DNA of 64,000 bases from Oscillospiraceae bacterium (GTDB lineage: Bacteria > Bacillota_A > Clostridia > Oscillospirales > Ruminococcaceae), in assembly GCA_017523995.1 (NCBI GenBank), contig JAFWUX010000101.1, positions 1 through 64,000 on the forward strand, given 5' to 3'. Below the pieces are notes generated by a model, which ran no database searches, was not told the DNA's origin, and worked only from the letters and a program-made list of their open reading frames with translations. Each line of letters begins with the position of its first letter. The stretch's first letter is position 1. A program made the translations under genes and the position numbers. This document shows positions 26,395 through 34,569 of this stretch, piece after piece.

Positions 26395-26876
26395 TTTGAT
26401 TCCTCCAATGCTTCAATGATTGCAAGCTTTGCGCGGTGAAATGTCACACGCGCCCACGATTCCGTTTTTCCGAACAGATCGCCGATCTGCCGGAAGGACA
26501 GCTCCCCGAACACACGCAGGGAAAATACTTCCTTCTGCGGGTCTTTCATCCCGTGCAGAATCCGGTGAATCTGCATCGCCTGCTCGCTGTCCGCTAAGTG
26601 ATCTTCAACGGATACATGCGGATCGGCTTCGGATTCGGGGATTTCATTGCCTGTCAGATGCTTCTGCTTTTTGCAGTGCGAAAGATAGAGATTTTTCGCA
26701 ATCTGACAGAGCCACACACGCACATCACAGTCGCCGCGGAATGTTCCGGCGGTTTTGAGTGCGCGGAAAAAGGTTTCCTGCGTCAGCTCCTCCGCGAGCG
26801 ATTCGTCGCGTGAAACCGAGCACAGATAGAGGTATACATCGTGAAAATATGTGTTGTAAAGCGCTTCAACATCCAA
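26391..26876 (-). CDS. ECF RNA polymerase sigma factor, probable TTG start
   Basis: The protein of about 161 residues has ECF region 2 (LYNTYFHDVYLYLCS, AEELTQETFFRALK, VRVWLCQIAKNLYLSH) and region 4 (MKDPQKEVFSLRVFGELSFRQIG, TESWARVTFHRAKL). The TTG at 26876 is preferred: GGGAGGG lies 7 nt upstream, whereas the in-frame ATG at 26900 has no ribosome binding site and would fall before the start point predicted from the ECF-type promoter at 26903-26928. It overlaps its anti-sigma gene by 4 bp. Confidence 0.85.
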   Translation of the reverse strand: MDVEALYNTYFHDVYLYLCSVSRDESLAEELTQETFFRALKTAGTFRGDCDVRVWLCQIAKNLYLSHCKKQKHLTGNEIPESEADPHVSVEDHLADSEQAMQIHRILHGMKDPQKEVFSLRVFGELSFRQIGDLFGKTESWARVTFHRAKLAIIEALEESK

Positions 26877-26902
26877 AGGTTTTCCCTCCCTTCTGTCCAT
26901 AA

Positions 26903-26928
26903 GACTGCGATCACACGGATTCGTTACA
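26903..26928 (-). promoter_or_regulatory. Candidate ECF-type autoregulatory promoter
   Basis: On the minus strand TGTAAC (26928-26923) is followed after 17 nt by GTC (26905-26903), resembling the element before the first sigma gene. Confidence 0.45.
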
Positions 26929-26977
26929 AAAAAACTGAAAAAAATTTTTGATGAGTCAAAATGATTGCAATACCACT

Positions 26978-27014
26978 GAAAACGGCGCACGGATATCGGA
27001 ACTCCGTGCGCCGT
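26978..27014 (-). terminator. Intrinsic terminator
   Basis: The arms ACGGCGCACGGA and TCCGTGCGCCGT are 12 bp and perfect; TTTT follows on the minus strand. It ends the transcript of the downstream membrane protein gene (27023-27505). Confidence 0.83.
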
Positions 27015-27022
27015 GATTGATA

Positions 27023-27505
27023 TTATTCCGGTCTGTGATCAGGGGCTGCACCGGGCGTGATGCCGTTTGCTTTCAGCACGAGTTTGAGGTACAGCGGTTT
27101 TAAGATGAAGATGATCACATAGCCGATCAGAAGCGACAGAATCAGCGAGCCGAGGAACATCCCGAGAAACGGCGCCGAGCCGCCCGCTCGCTTCATCTGC
27201 ATATATCCGAAAATTGTCTGGGCAAGCGTGATGACCGGCGTATAGATCAGATCCGAGAGCAGGCTCGTGACCGCATTGCCGCCGAGTGTGCGATGGTCAA
27301 TCCCGAGCTTTGCGCAGAATGACTGCTCCAGCTTCGGCATCGGGACAAGCAGCCCGATGATGATGCTGATCACTGCACTGATCAGAAAGCTCAGCAGAAA
27401 CGCCGGAACCGTAAAATGTCCCGCGTGGAGCGTGCCGAACAGCGACAGACAAAGGCTCAGGGAAAGCCCCATGAGCACTCCCATTTGCAAACCGACTTTT
27501 TTCAT
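27023..27505 (-). CDS. Small polytopic membrane protein, unknown function
   Basis: The 160-residue protein has four hydrophobic helices (about 8-25, 31-52, 84-104, 110-135). It starts 8 nt after GGGAGG. It lies 30 bp downstream of the FAD-dependent dehydrogenase gene and ends at a terminator, so it is probably co-transcribed. The sequence loosely recalls small DUF2798-like proteins, but I cannot assign a family. Confidence 0.7.
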   Translation of the reverse strand: MKKVGLQMGVLMGLSLSLCLSLFGTLHAGHFTVPAFLLSFLISAVISIIIGLLVPMPKLEQSFCAKLGIDHRTLGGNAVTSLLSDLIYTPVITLAQTIFGYMQMKRAGGSAPFLGMFLGSLILSLLIGYVIIFILKPLYLKLVLKANGITPGAAPDHRPE

Positions 27506-27535
27506 TTTCCGTTCCTCCCAAAATCAACAACTATT

Positions 27536-28915
27536 TTATTCTTCTGTCCCGAGAATCTGCCGCGCGACATAGACACCCGATGCCGATGCATGCGAGAGCG
27601 AATGCGTCACGCCGGAGCAGTCGCCGATGACATACAGCCCGTCATATTTTGTCTGCAGGTTGCTGTCAATCTCGACTTCCATGTTATAGAACTTGACCTC
27701 AACGCCGTAAAGCAGCGTATCATCATTTGCAGTGCCGGGCGCGATTTTATCGAGCGCATAGATCATCTCGATGATGCCGTCCAGAATGCGCTTCGGGATC
27801 ACAAGGCTCAGATCGCCGGGCTGCGCCGCAAGCGTCGGGACAACAAAGCTTTCCGCGATGCGCGTCGCATTGGAACGCCGTCCGCGGATGAGGTCGCCGA
27901 ACCGCTGCACCATGACGCCGCCGCCGAGCATATTGGAAAGCCGCGCAATGGATTCGCCGTAGCCGTTGGAATCGCGGAACGGCTCCGAAAAATGCTTGCT
28001 GACCAGCAGCGCAAAGTTCGTGTTATCCGTGTGCAGGGCGGGATCCTCATAGCTGTGGCCGTTGACTGTCACGATGCCGTTGGTGTTCTCATTGACCACA
28101 ACGCCGTGCGGGTTCATGCAGAATGTCCGCACGAGATCCTCAAATTGCTTGGTGCGGTAGACGATCTTGCTCTCGTAAAGCTCATCGGTCAGATGAGAAA
28201 AGACCGCAGCCGGCAGTTCAACGCGCACACCAATATCAACACGGTTTGAGCGTGTCCCGATCTCCAGCGCCTCGCAGACGGATTCCATCCATTTGCTGCC
28301 GCTTCTGCCGACGGAAATCACGCATTTCCTGCCGGTAAAGCGTTTCTCCCCTGCGACCAGTGCATAGCCGCCCTCGATGCGCTCCACCGTCTCGATCTCG
28401 GTGCGGAAATGGAAATCGACCTTGTCTTTCAGCTCGTCATAGAGGTTCTGCAGCACGATGTAGTTCTTATCCGTGCCGAGATGCCGCACCTGCGCATCCA
28501 GCAGATGCAAATCGTTCTCGAAGCATTTTTTCTTGATCGCCGTGTTCGCGGTTGAATAGAGCTTTGTGCCCTCGCCGCCGTGCGAGAGGTTGATCTGATC
28601 GACATAGCGCATCAGTTCGAGTGCCTCCTGCTTGCCGATGTACTCATAAAGCGTGCCGCCGAACTGATTGGTGATATTGTATTTGCCGTCAGAGAATGCG
28701 CCTGCGCCGCCAAAGCCGTTCATGATCGCGCAGGTCTTGCATCCGATGCAGCTCTTGACCTTTTTGCCGTCAATCGGACATTTGCGGCTGCCGAGCGGAT
28801 TGCCGCACTCAAATACGCCGATTTTCAGATCGCGGTTCGCCTGACACAGTTCATAGGCGGTGAAAATGCCGCCCGGTCCTGCGCCGACGATCAGGATATC
28901 ATAATCCATTATCAT
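27536..28915 (-). CDS. FAD-dependent dehydrogenase (COG2509-like)
   Basis: The 459-residue flavoprotein begins with the dinucleotide-binding motif ILIVGAGPGGIFTAYEL, has a cysteine-rich segment CPIDGKKVKSCIGCKTCAIMNGFGG near residue 43 and the C-terminal FAD motif LYVIGDCSGVTHSLSHASASG. These are features of COG2509-type uncharacterised FAD-dependent dehydrogenases. The clustered cysteines may bind a cofactor. Two starts are possible (28915 or 28909), both behind AAAGGA. The -35 of its promoter overlaps the stop codon of the upstream carrier gene. Confidence 0.83.
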   Translation of the reverse strand: MIMDYDILIVGAGPGGIFTAYELCQANRDLKIGVFECGNPLGSRKCPIDGKKVKSCIGCKTCAIMNGFGGAGAFSDGKYNITNQFGGTLYEYIGKQEALELMRYVDQINLSHGGEGTKLYSTANTAIKKKCFENDLHLLDAQVRHLGTDKNYIVLQNLYDELKDKVDFHFRTEIETVERIEGGYALVAGEKRFTGRKCVISVGRSGSKWMESVCEALEIGTRSNRVDIGVRVELPAAVFSHLTDELYESKIVYRTKQFEDLVRTFCMNPHGVVVNENTNGIVTVNGHSYEDPALHTDNTNFALLVSKHFSEPFRDSNGYGESIARLSNMLGGGVMVQRFGDLIRGRRSNATRIAESFVVPTLAAQPGDLSLVIPKRILDGIIEMIYALDKIAPGTANDDTLLYGVEVKFYNMEVEIDSNLQTKYDGLYVIGDCSGVTHSLSHASASGVYVARQILGTEE

Positions 28916-28991
28916 TTCATCCTTTCAGATGTTGTTCACCTGTATTTTTTGGCATCGGGCACTGCACTGTGCATAATACAAGCCCATATAT

Positions 28992-29020
28992 ACTATAGCA
29001 TATTTGGAGCAAAATGTCAA
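28992..29020 (-). promoter_or_regulatory. Promoter of the FAD dehydrogenase gene
   Basis: On the minus strand TTGACA (29020-29015) precedes TATAGT (28997-28992) by 17 nt. The -35 hexamer includes the stop codon of the upstream AGCS gene. Confidence 0.78.
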
Positions 29021-30324
29021 TTCTTTTCGATTTTTCCGCGGAGTATGTGCGAAAGTCTGCACATGCAATAGAGATTCGGCAGCGCCATGAGTCCGTTGCA
29101 GCAGTCGCAGAGCTGCCAGATCCACTCCTGCGAGCCGAGGGCGCCTGCAAATGCGAGCAGTACGAATCCGGCAAGATAAACCGGAACGCCCCTGCGCCCG
29201 AACAGATATCGCACACATGCCGCGCCGCAGGGATACCATCCGATCATTGTGGCAAACGCGAGCAGCACCATGCAGACCGCGAGAAATCCGCCTGCATATT
29301 GCCCGAGCCCCGCAGAAAATGCATGCAGCAGCAGACCGGCGGCGTCACCATCAGCGAGACGGGCCGGAGGCGGCGCCGTCAGGATGACAAGCGCCGTTGC
29401 CGTGCAGCAGATCACCGTATCCGCAAAGACCTCAGCCGCCGCCCATCTCCCCTGCACCGCGGCATCTCCGGAACCGGCATCCATATGCAGCAGCGCGGAG
29501 CTCCCGAGCCCTGCTTCATTGGAAAAGATCCCGCGCCGCAGCCCCGTGCTCATGCTGCGGATCAGCACAGATGCACAAAAGCCGCATCCGGCTGCGCGAA
29601 TCCCGAATGCTTCGCGAAAAATCCGCAGCAGTGCGTCCGGCAGCGCGGCGGCATGCCGGATCAGCAGCACCGTGCAGCCAAGCATATAAAAGCCGCAGAG
29701 CAGCGGCATCAGCAGGACTGTCACCTGCCCGATGCGGTCTCTGCCGCCGCGGAGAATCACCAGCAGCAGCACAGCTGTCACAAGCCCGCAGACCGGCGCC
29801 GATACGCCGTAATGGGAAAGCGTCTGCGCGATTGTGCTGCTCTGCGCAAGATCGCCCATGCCGAGCGCGGAGACCGTACACAGCACAGCGAACACACCGG
29901 CGAGAACCGGACTGTGCAAGCCGAATCGCAGGCAGGCAACCGCGCCGCCGATGCGCGTGCCGTCCTGACGGCTCCGGCGAAAGTGCATCCCGAGGACATT
30001 TTCAGCGTAGACGAGGATCATGCCGAGCAGCGCGGATATCCACATCCAGAACAGTGCGCCTGCGCCGCCTGTCATCAGGGCGAGTGCCGTCCCGACAAGA
30101 TTGCCGGTGCCCATTGTCGCCGCAAGCGCAGATGCAAAAATCCGCCTCTGTGCCCGATCGCAGCCGCGCCGGAACACCGCGCCGTATGTCTCGCGCAGCA
30201 CATGAGAAAAGCCGCGGACAGGCACACCGCGCAGCCGGATGCCGCAGATCAGTGCAGTCAAAAGCAGAAATACCGGCAATATCCACTGCCAGAGCAGTGC
30301 GTTTCCGGTTACAAGCAGATGCAT
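29017..30324 (-). CDS. Second AGCS-family amino-acid carrier
   Basis: The 435-residue protein shares AGCS hallmarks with the carrier at 24175-25695: ALAATMGTGNLVG, GGAGALFWMWISALLGM, RRGIFSNEAGLGSSAL and a C-terminal pair of helices. It is shorter than usual, with less conserved loops and an Ala/Gly/Cys-rich composition, so substrate range may differ. The start at 30324 follows AGGGGGG. The start codon and ribosome binding site lie inside a perfect inverted repeat (30321-30350). Confidence 0.85.
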   Translation of the reverse strand: MHLLVTGNALLWQWILPVFLLLTALICGIRLRGVPVRGFSHVLRETYGAVFRRGCDRAQRRIFASALAATMGTGNLVGTALALMTGGAGALFWMWISALLGMILVYAENVLGMHFRRSRQDGTRIGGAVACLRFGLHSPVLAGVFAVLCTVSALGMGDLAQSSTIAQTLSHYGVSAPVCGLVTAVLLLVILRGGRDRIGQVTVLLMPLLCGFYMLGCTVLLIRHAAALPDALLRIFREAFGIRAAGCGFCASVLIRSMSTGLRRGIFSNEAGLGSSALLHMDAGSGDAAVQGRWAAAEVFADTVICCTATALVILTAPPPARLADGDAAGLLLHAFSAGLGQYAGGFLAVCMVLLAFATMIGWYPCGAACVRYLFGRRGVPVYLAGFVLLAFAGALGSQEWIWQLCDCCNGLMALPNLYCMCRLSHILRGKIEKN

Positions 30325-30350
30325 AAAATCCCCCCTGCCGGATTTTATGC
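30321..30350 (-). promoter_or_regulatory. Start-codon-sequestering hairpin before the AGCS gene
   Basis: On the minus-strand mRNA GCATAAAATCC (30350-30340) is perfectly complementary to GGATTTTATGC (30331-30321), with an 8-nt GC-rich loop. The ribosome binding site AGGGGGG occupies the loop and the start codon ATG (30324-30322) lies in the 3' arm. Folding would mask translation initiation. Confidence 0.6.
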
Positions 30351-30416
30351 ATCCGCGCAGGCTGACAGAACTTTTTTCGCCGCGCACCGGTTCCGACAAA
30401 TTCCGCAGGACGCCTA

Positions 30417-30511
30417 TGCTATAATGAAGCTGTCAGATCGACATTGTGTTCTCCTAACACCCAACTTCCTCATTTGACCGCACCGGACGGACAGTCTGTG
30501 CGGTCGCTTTT
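30417..30511 (+). ncRNA. Candidate small RNA (extended -10 promoter to terminator)
   Basis: An extended -10 (TGC-TATAAT, TATAAT at 30420-30425) is followed about 50 nt later by a hairpin GACCGCAC/GTGCGGTC (30476-30505) and GCTTTTCT. The stretch between has no open reading frame and is rich in C and U (CTCCTAACACCC, CTTCCTC), which could pair with ribosome binding sites. There is no good -35 and no conservation evidence. The rest of the gap up to 30602 holds only a minus-strand terminator. Confidence 0.3.
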
Positions 30512-30517
30512 CTGCAA

Positions 30518-30547
30518 AGCAAAACCTGCACAGAGGCGCTGTGCAGG
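30518..30547 (-). terminator. Intrinsic terminator of the third anti-sigma gene
   Basis: The arms CCTGCACAG and CTGTGCAGG enclose a 5-nt loop; TTTTGCTTTG follows on the minus strand. Confidence 0.75.
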
Positions 30548-30602
30548 CTGCATTATATTGATGTCCCAACTATCTCTTGAAGATTTAATTGGTACATCAT
30601 TA

Positions 30603-31466
30603 TTATCCCATTTCATCGCGGAGATAGAGAAAATAGCCGTGATCGGATTCCACAGGGAAATTCAATATCTGATCGTAGGTCGCATTCAGCGTGAACACCG
30701 TTTCGGTGCCGTTCACCGTCTCAATCGCCGGAGTATATCCCGCTGCAAAGAGCCGTTCCGATTCCGCACGCAGTTCGGCAGAATCCGTGATCAGGTGTCC
30801 GTCGCGGAACAGATGAACCAGCAGATAATAGCGGACGCTGTCGCCGTATTCGTCCATCGCATCCGTGAGCGGCACAGAACGGAAGCATTCGCCGTTGTCC
30901 GCTCCTTTGTAACAGTATTCCGCCATCACGGGATACGAACGGATCAGCCTGTAGAACTGTGTCGGTTCATCGCCCTCTTTCAGGCAGACATCATTGCCGG
31001 ATGCTGTGTCTGTCTGTTCCGGCGCTGTTTGTTTTGTGGATTCTGTCGTGCGCGTTTCAGCGGGTTTCGGTTCTGCGCTGACCGGATCCGTCCCGATTGC
31101 AGACGGTGTATCTGCGGCAGGCTGCGTATCCCGCTCTGCCTGCGGTGCCTGCGTGACATCCGGCGCAGTTTCCGCTGTAGATGCCGCTGCCGGTTCGGTT
31201 GGCTGCTCAGTCTGTGCCATACCGGTCACAACATTCTGCGTGCCGGTCTGAATCTCATAGGCGGACAGATCGGCAGCCGGTACAGTTGTCAGCAGATCGT
31301 GCTGCGGACGTTTGCTGTATATCCCGATGACAACCGCCGCAGCCGCACAGACCGGTACGGCTGCCGCTGCCGCTTTCAGCAGATTTCTCCGCCGCTGCTT
31401 TTTTGCCGCTTCATATTCCCCGATGCGGCGGTGTACATCGCGGATCATTTCATCCGAATTCTTCAT
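30603..31466 (-). CDS. Putative membrane anti-sigma factor
   Basis: The 287-residue protein has a short basic cytoplasmic N-terminus (MKNSDEMIRDVHRRIGEYEAAKKQRRRN), one membrane helix (about 30-48), an extracellular low-complexity Thr/Ala/Glu/Pro stretch (about 75-150) and a C-terminal domain of about 130 residues that I do not recognise. Its start overlaps the end of the ECF sigma gene by 17 bp and GGAGGG precedes it, so it is probably the anti-sigma partner, although no zinc-finger motif is present. Confidence 0.7.
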   Translation of the reverse strand: MKNSDEMIRDVHRRIGEYEAAKKQRRRNLLKAAAAAVPVCAAAAVVIGIYSKRPQHDLLTTVPAADLSAYEIQTGTQNVVTGMAQTEQPTEPAAASTAETAPDVTQAPQAERDTQPAADTPSAIGTDPVSAEPKPAETRTTESTKQTAPEQTDTASGNDVCLKEGDEPTQFYRLIRSYPVMAEYCYKGADNGECFRSVPLTDAMDEYGDSVRYYLLVHLFRDGHLITDSAELRAESERLFAAGYTPAIETVNGTETVFTLNATYDQILNFPVESDHGYFLYLRDEMG

Positions 31467-32013
31467 AGTCAAATCCCTCCGATTCAAGCTGTGATCGCAG
31501 TGACTTACGGGCCCGGTACAGCATGGATTCCACGCTCCGGATACTCCTTCGCATGACCGCAGCAGCCTCCTTTGCAGACATATCCTCGAAATAGATGAGC
31601 CAGAGCACCTGCTGATAATCCCGGTTGAGCCTGCGCATCGCACGGTGCAGATGAATCAGCTGCTCCTTTTTCAGATAGCTCGCTTCGACGGCTGCTTCTG
31701 CATCTGCGAGCGCTGTCTGCTCCTCGAACGGCACTGTCCGCAGCCGCAGATGCCTTCTGCGCCAATCCAGCGCGAGATGCCGCCCGATCGCATAGAGCCA
31801 TGTCCGGAAGGAACTTTCGCCGTTGAACCGCGGCTTTTTCGTCCCGAGCAGTACAAATGTATCCTCCGTCAGTTCCTCGGCAGTCTGGATATTCCCGACG
31901 ATGCTTGTCAGGTAGAGCATCAGTCCGTCCTTGTATTCCATGATAATCGCATCGAGCCCGCGTTCGTCACCGTTGTCACGGAAACGGCGGTAGCTACTTG
32001 CACCGTTATCCAT
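31450..32013 (-). CDS. ECF RNA polymerase sigma factor
   Basis: The 187-residue protein shows ECF region 2 (IIMEYKDGLMLYLTSIV, AEELTEDTFVLL, FRTWLYAIGRHLALDWRRR) and region 4 (LNRDYQQVLWLIYFEDMSAKEAA, RRSIRSVESMLYRARKSL). The ATG at 32013 lies 7 nt after AAAGGAG. A CGTC element at 32060-32063 on the minus strand could be an ECF -10, but no clear -35 accompanies it. This is the third ECF pair in the window. Confidence 0.88.
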   Translation of the reverse strand: MDNGASSYRRFRDNGDERGLDAIIMEYKDGLMLYLTSIVGNIQTAEELTEDTFVLLGTKKPRFNGESSFRTWLYAIGRHLALDWRRRHLRLRTVPFEEQTALADAEAAVEASYLKKEQLIHLHRAMRRLNRDYQQVLWLIYFEDMSAKEAAAVMRRSIRSVESMLYRARKSLRSQLESEGFDYEEFG

Positions 32014-32092
32014 TGACAAACTCCTTTCCGAAAGCAGCTTTCTGTGCTTTCACTACTTAGACGTTCAAAATCGGAAAAACTACGCGGTCATT

Positions 32093-32130
32093 TTCAAAAA
32101 AACACTCCCGACCGCAGCCGGAAGTGTTTT
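32093..32130 (-). terminator. Intrinsic terminator of the glycosyltransferase gene
   Basis: The outer arms AAAACACT/AGTGTTTT with an imperfect inner stem are followed on the minus strand by a run of seven T. Confidence 0.75.
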
Positions 32131-32134
32131 GGGG

Positions 32135-33229
32135 TTATGCATCTGTACCCTGCTCGTCATTCTTTTTGTTATCGGGCTTGAACACCCACGCCTGCTGGAT
32201 GCGGAAGCTGACAAAATAAAGCAGGAAATCGACGAACGGCTTGATGATCGTCGGCTTGACCGGCAGCACCTTTGAAAGCAGGAACACCGAACCGATCGAA
32301 GTCAGCAGCTGACCTGCCCAGAGGATGTAATAGCGCGCCATTGTCCGCGCAAGCGGCGCATCGCTCTTAAAGACTGCCTTGCGGTTCATCGTGAAGTTGA
32401 ACAGCGAGCTGATGATACGTGCAAGCGCACTCGAACAGAACTGCCGTGCGCCCTCTGCAAACAGCTTGAACAGCAGATTGTAGCCCAGAATATTGAGAAT
32501 CTGGTCGATCACAAAGGAGAGCACCGAGCTGATGAAGAACTTGATGATAATGCCGTAGACACGGAGCGAATCCTTGATCGGGTGGAAGTGCGTGGTCTCG
32601 TTCTGGTCGATGTAAACGGTCTCGATGGTCTGCTCCACAATCGGAATATCCGACTGCTTGCATTCAAGCAGCATGTTCGTCTCGTATTCAAAGCGCTCGC
32701 CGGAAATCTCGAGCATCTTCGGGATGATGCCGCGCGGGAACACGCGCAGACCGGTCTGTGTATCGCTGACCTTCAGTCCGCAGAACAGCCGGAATACCGA
32801 GGATGTCAGCTTGTTGCCGAAGCGGCTTTTCGGCGGCACCTGCGGCAGATTGAAATTACGGACGCCGAGCACAAGCGAATCCTTCTCCTGCTTGTACATC
32901 AGATCGACACAGGCAGCGATATCATGCGGCAGATGCTGTGCATCACCGTCGATCGTCACCGCGCCGACGGAATCCTTGCGGTTCTCCATGAACCATTCAA
33001 ATGCGGTTTTGAGCGCTCTGCCCTTGCCCTTGTTGACGCCGTGATGCAGCACTGCACATCCGAGCTCTGCGCCCTCCTCAAAAAAGTGCTGATTCTTTTC
33101 AGACGAGCCGTCATCCACAAGCAGAATATCGGTGAAGCCGACCTCCTGTACGCCGCGGATCACTTTGAGCAGCCGCTCATCCGGATCGAGCGAGGGAATC
33201 ACAACCAGAATCTTCTGATAATCTGTCAT
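32135..33229 (-). CDS. Family 2 glycosyltransferase fused to a GtrA-like membrane domain
   Basis: The 364-residue protein has an N-terminal GT2 domain of the dolichol-phosphate-mannose-synthase type: ILVVIPSLDPDE, LLVDDGSSE, NKGKGRALKTAF and the DxD-like ITIDGDAQHLPHD motif (ends near residue 115). The C-terminal 130 residues carry four membrane helices of the GtrA type. It likely makes or flips a polyprenyl-linked sugar used to decorate cell-wall polymers. The start at 33229 is about 11 nt after GGAGG; the frame is open to 33274. Confidence 0.85.
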   Translation of the reverse strand: MTDYQKILVVIPSLDPDERLLKVIRGVQEVGFTDILLVDDGSSEKNQHFFEEGAELGCAVLHHGVNKGKGRALKTAFEWFMENRKDSVGAVTIDGDAQHLPHDIAACVDLMYKQEKDSLVLGVRNFNLPQVPPKSRFGNKLTSSVFRLFCGLKVSDTQTGLRVFPRGIIPKMLEISGERFEYETNMLLECKQSDIPIVEQTIETVYIDQNETTHFHPIKDSLRVYGIIIKFFISSVLSFVIDQILNILGYNLLFKLFAEGARQFCSSALARIISSLFNFTMNRKAVFKSDAPLARTMARYYILWAGQLLTSIGSVFLLSKVLPVKPTIIKPFVDFLLYFVSFRIQQAWVFKPDNKKNDEQGTDA

Positions 33230-33281
33230 TTGGGAATAATCCTCCGTTTTTGCATTCCGTATGCGTATTTTCACAGCTTAT

Positions 33282-33310
33282 ATTATAGCACGGATTCCGA
33301 CGGATTGCAA
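33282..33310 (-). promoter_or_regulatory. Promoter of the glycosyltransferase gene
   Basis: On the minus strand TTGCAA (33310-33305) precedes TATAAT (33287-33282) by 17 nt. Confidence 0.7.
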
Positions 33311-33347
33311 GAGCAAATTATAAAGATTTTCTGAAAATCCGCGGCGC

Positions 33348-34565
33348 TTACTGTCCCTCGTCAAAATAGCCGACATACGAGATGCGGTGCGTGCTTTTCG
33401 GGAACAGCTGCGCGTGATAATCCACGAAATAATCGTCGGTCATCGCGGCGATGAAATCCATCGTCAGGTCATCCGGATCGCTCTCCTCATAGGGAATCTC
33501 CGCCGGATACCAGCGCTGCTTTTCCAGCACGGTCGCGATGTGGTGGCGGTAGAGACAGGATTGCCGGTTATGCGAAACCGCATCCTGATAGATGCGCTCG
33601 TACATCTCCTGCATCATCGGGACAACACTCTCGCGCACCTGCTTCTGCACGAACTCCTTGCGGTAGATGCGCGCATAGTTTTCCTCTTTGAGCTGCGTCA
33701 TCGCGGCAAAGTGTTCGGCGTCCAGCATGAGATAGGGTTTGCCGTAGCTGTGCTCAATCAGGTTGACCTCGAGATTGTTGATGACCTCCGCATTTGTCCG
33801 CCCGATTGCCGACTCTGAAAACTCGGATTCCGAGCCGATCAGATGCGCGCGCACCGCATCCTGACGGTCCTTGCCGAGATACGCGATCATATCGCAGACG
33901 CGGACAAGGCAGCCCTCCAGCGTGGAAGGAATCAGTTTGCGGTCGCCGTCCTCATCCAAAATGCATTCCTGCATTCTGCGGTCAAATACGGCGAAATCGG
34001 TCAGCGGCTGCGGGCGGTATTCCGCAATCGGGAGCTCACCGTTGTGGCAGACAATGCCATCGAGCGTCTGCAGCGAAATGTTATACGGGATGATCGTATC
34101 CAGCACGCGGACACTGTGCAGATTGTGCCGGAAGCAGCGTCCGGTGCGCGCATGATAGAGCGCGTGGAGTGCATGCTCGCCTGCATGCCCGAACGGGGTG
34201 TGTCCCATATCGTGCCCGATTGCGATCGCTTCGATCAGATCGAGATTCAGCCCGAGCACCGAGCCGATATTCCGCGCAATCCGCGAAACAAGCTGCACAT
34301 GCAGTGCACGGCGGCAGAGATCGTCATTCCGGAAGAACGAGAACACCTGCGTTTTGTCCGCATAGCGATTGTAAAACGCGCTGTTGAGAATCTTGTCCGC
34401 ATCCTTGGAAAACGGCTGCCGGTAAATTTTCGGGATATCACTCGGGCGGTCAAGCCGCCGGATGACATCGCTGTTTTTGCAGGCATACGGCGATACCCAG
34501 CCCTGCGCCTGCTGCTCGAGAATCTGCTGCTCCAGCTCCGGAGACAGCGCTTCATAATGCCGCAT
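33348..34565 (-). CDS. dGTPase-like HD-domain phosphohydrolase
   Basis: The 405-residue protein belongs to the dGTP triphosphohydrolase family, which removes triphosphate from dGTP and shapes dNTP pools. Key motifs are the RRALHVQLVSRIARNIG segment, the HD signature GHDMGHTPFGHAGE and the downstream CDMIAYLGKDRQDA. The start at 34565 lies 7 nt after AAAGGA, which is inside the end of dnaE. Pairing with the replicative polymerase gene fits a role in dNTP quality control. Confidence 0.9.
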   Translation of the reverse strand: MRHYEALSPELEQQILEQQAQGWVSPYACKNSDVIRRLDRPSDIPKIYRQPFSKDADKILNSAFYNRYADKTQVFSFFRNDDLCRRALHVQLVSRIARNIGSVLGLNLDLIEAIAIGHDMGHTPFGHAGEHALHALYHARTGRCFRHNLHSVRVLDTIIPYNISLQTLDGIVCHNGELPIAEYRPQPLTDFAVFDRRMQECILDEDGDRKLIPSTLEGCLVRVCDMIAYLGKDRQDAVRAHLIGSESEFSESAIGRTNAEVINNLEVNLIEHSYGKPYLMLDAEHFAAMTQLKEENYARIYRKEFVQKQVRESVVPMMQEMYERIYQDAVSHNRQSCLYRHHIATVLEKQRWYPAEIPYEESDPDDLTMDFIAAMTDDYFVDYHAQLFPKSTHRISYVGYFDEGQ

Positions 34566-34569
34566 AGTC

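Noticed and set aside
24175..30324. Prophage or integrative element around the two AGCS carriers and sigma factors
   Set aside because: No integrase, transposase, att-like direct repeats or phage structural genes were seen; composition matches the surroundings.
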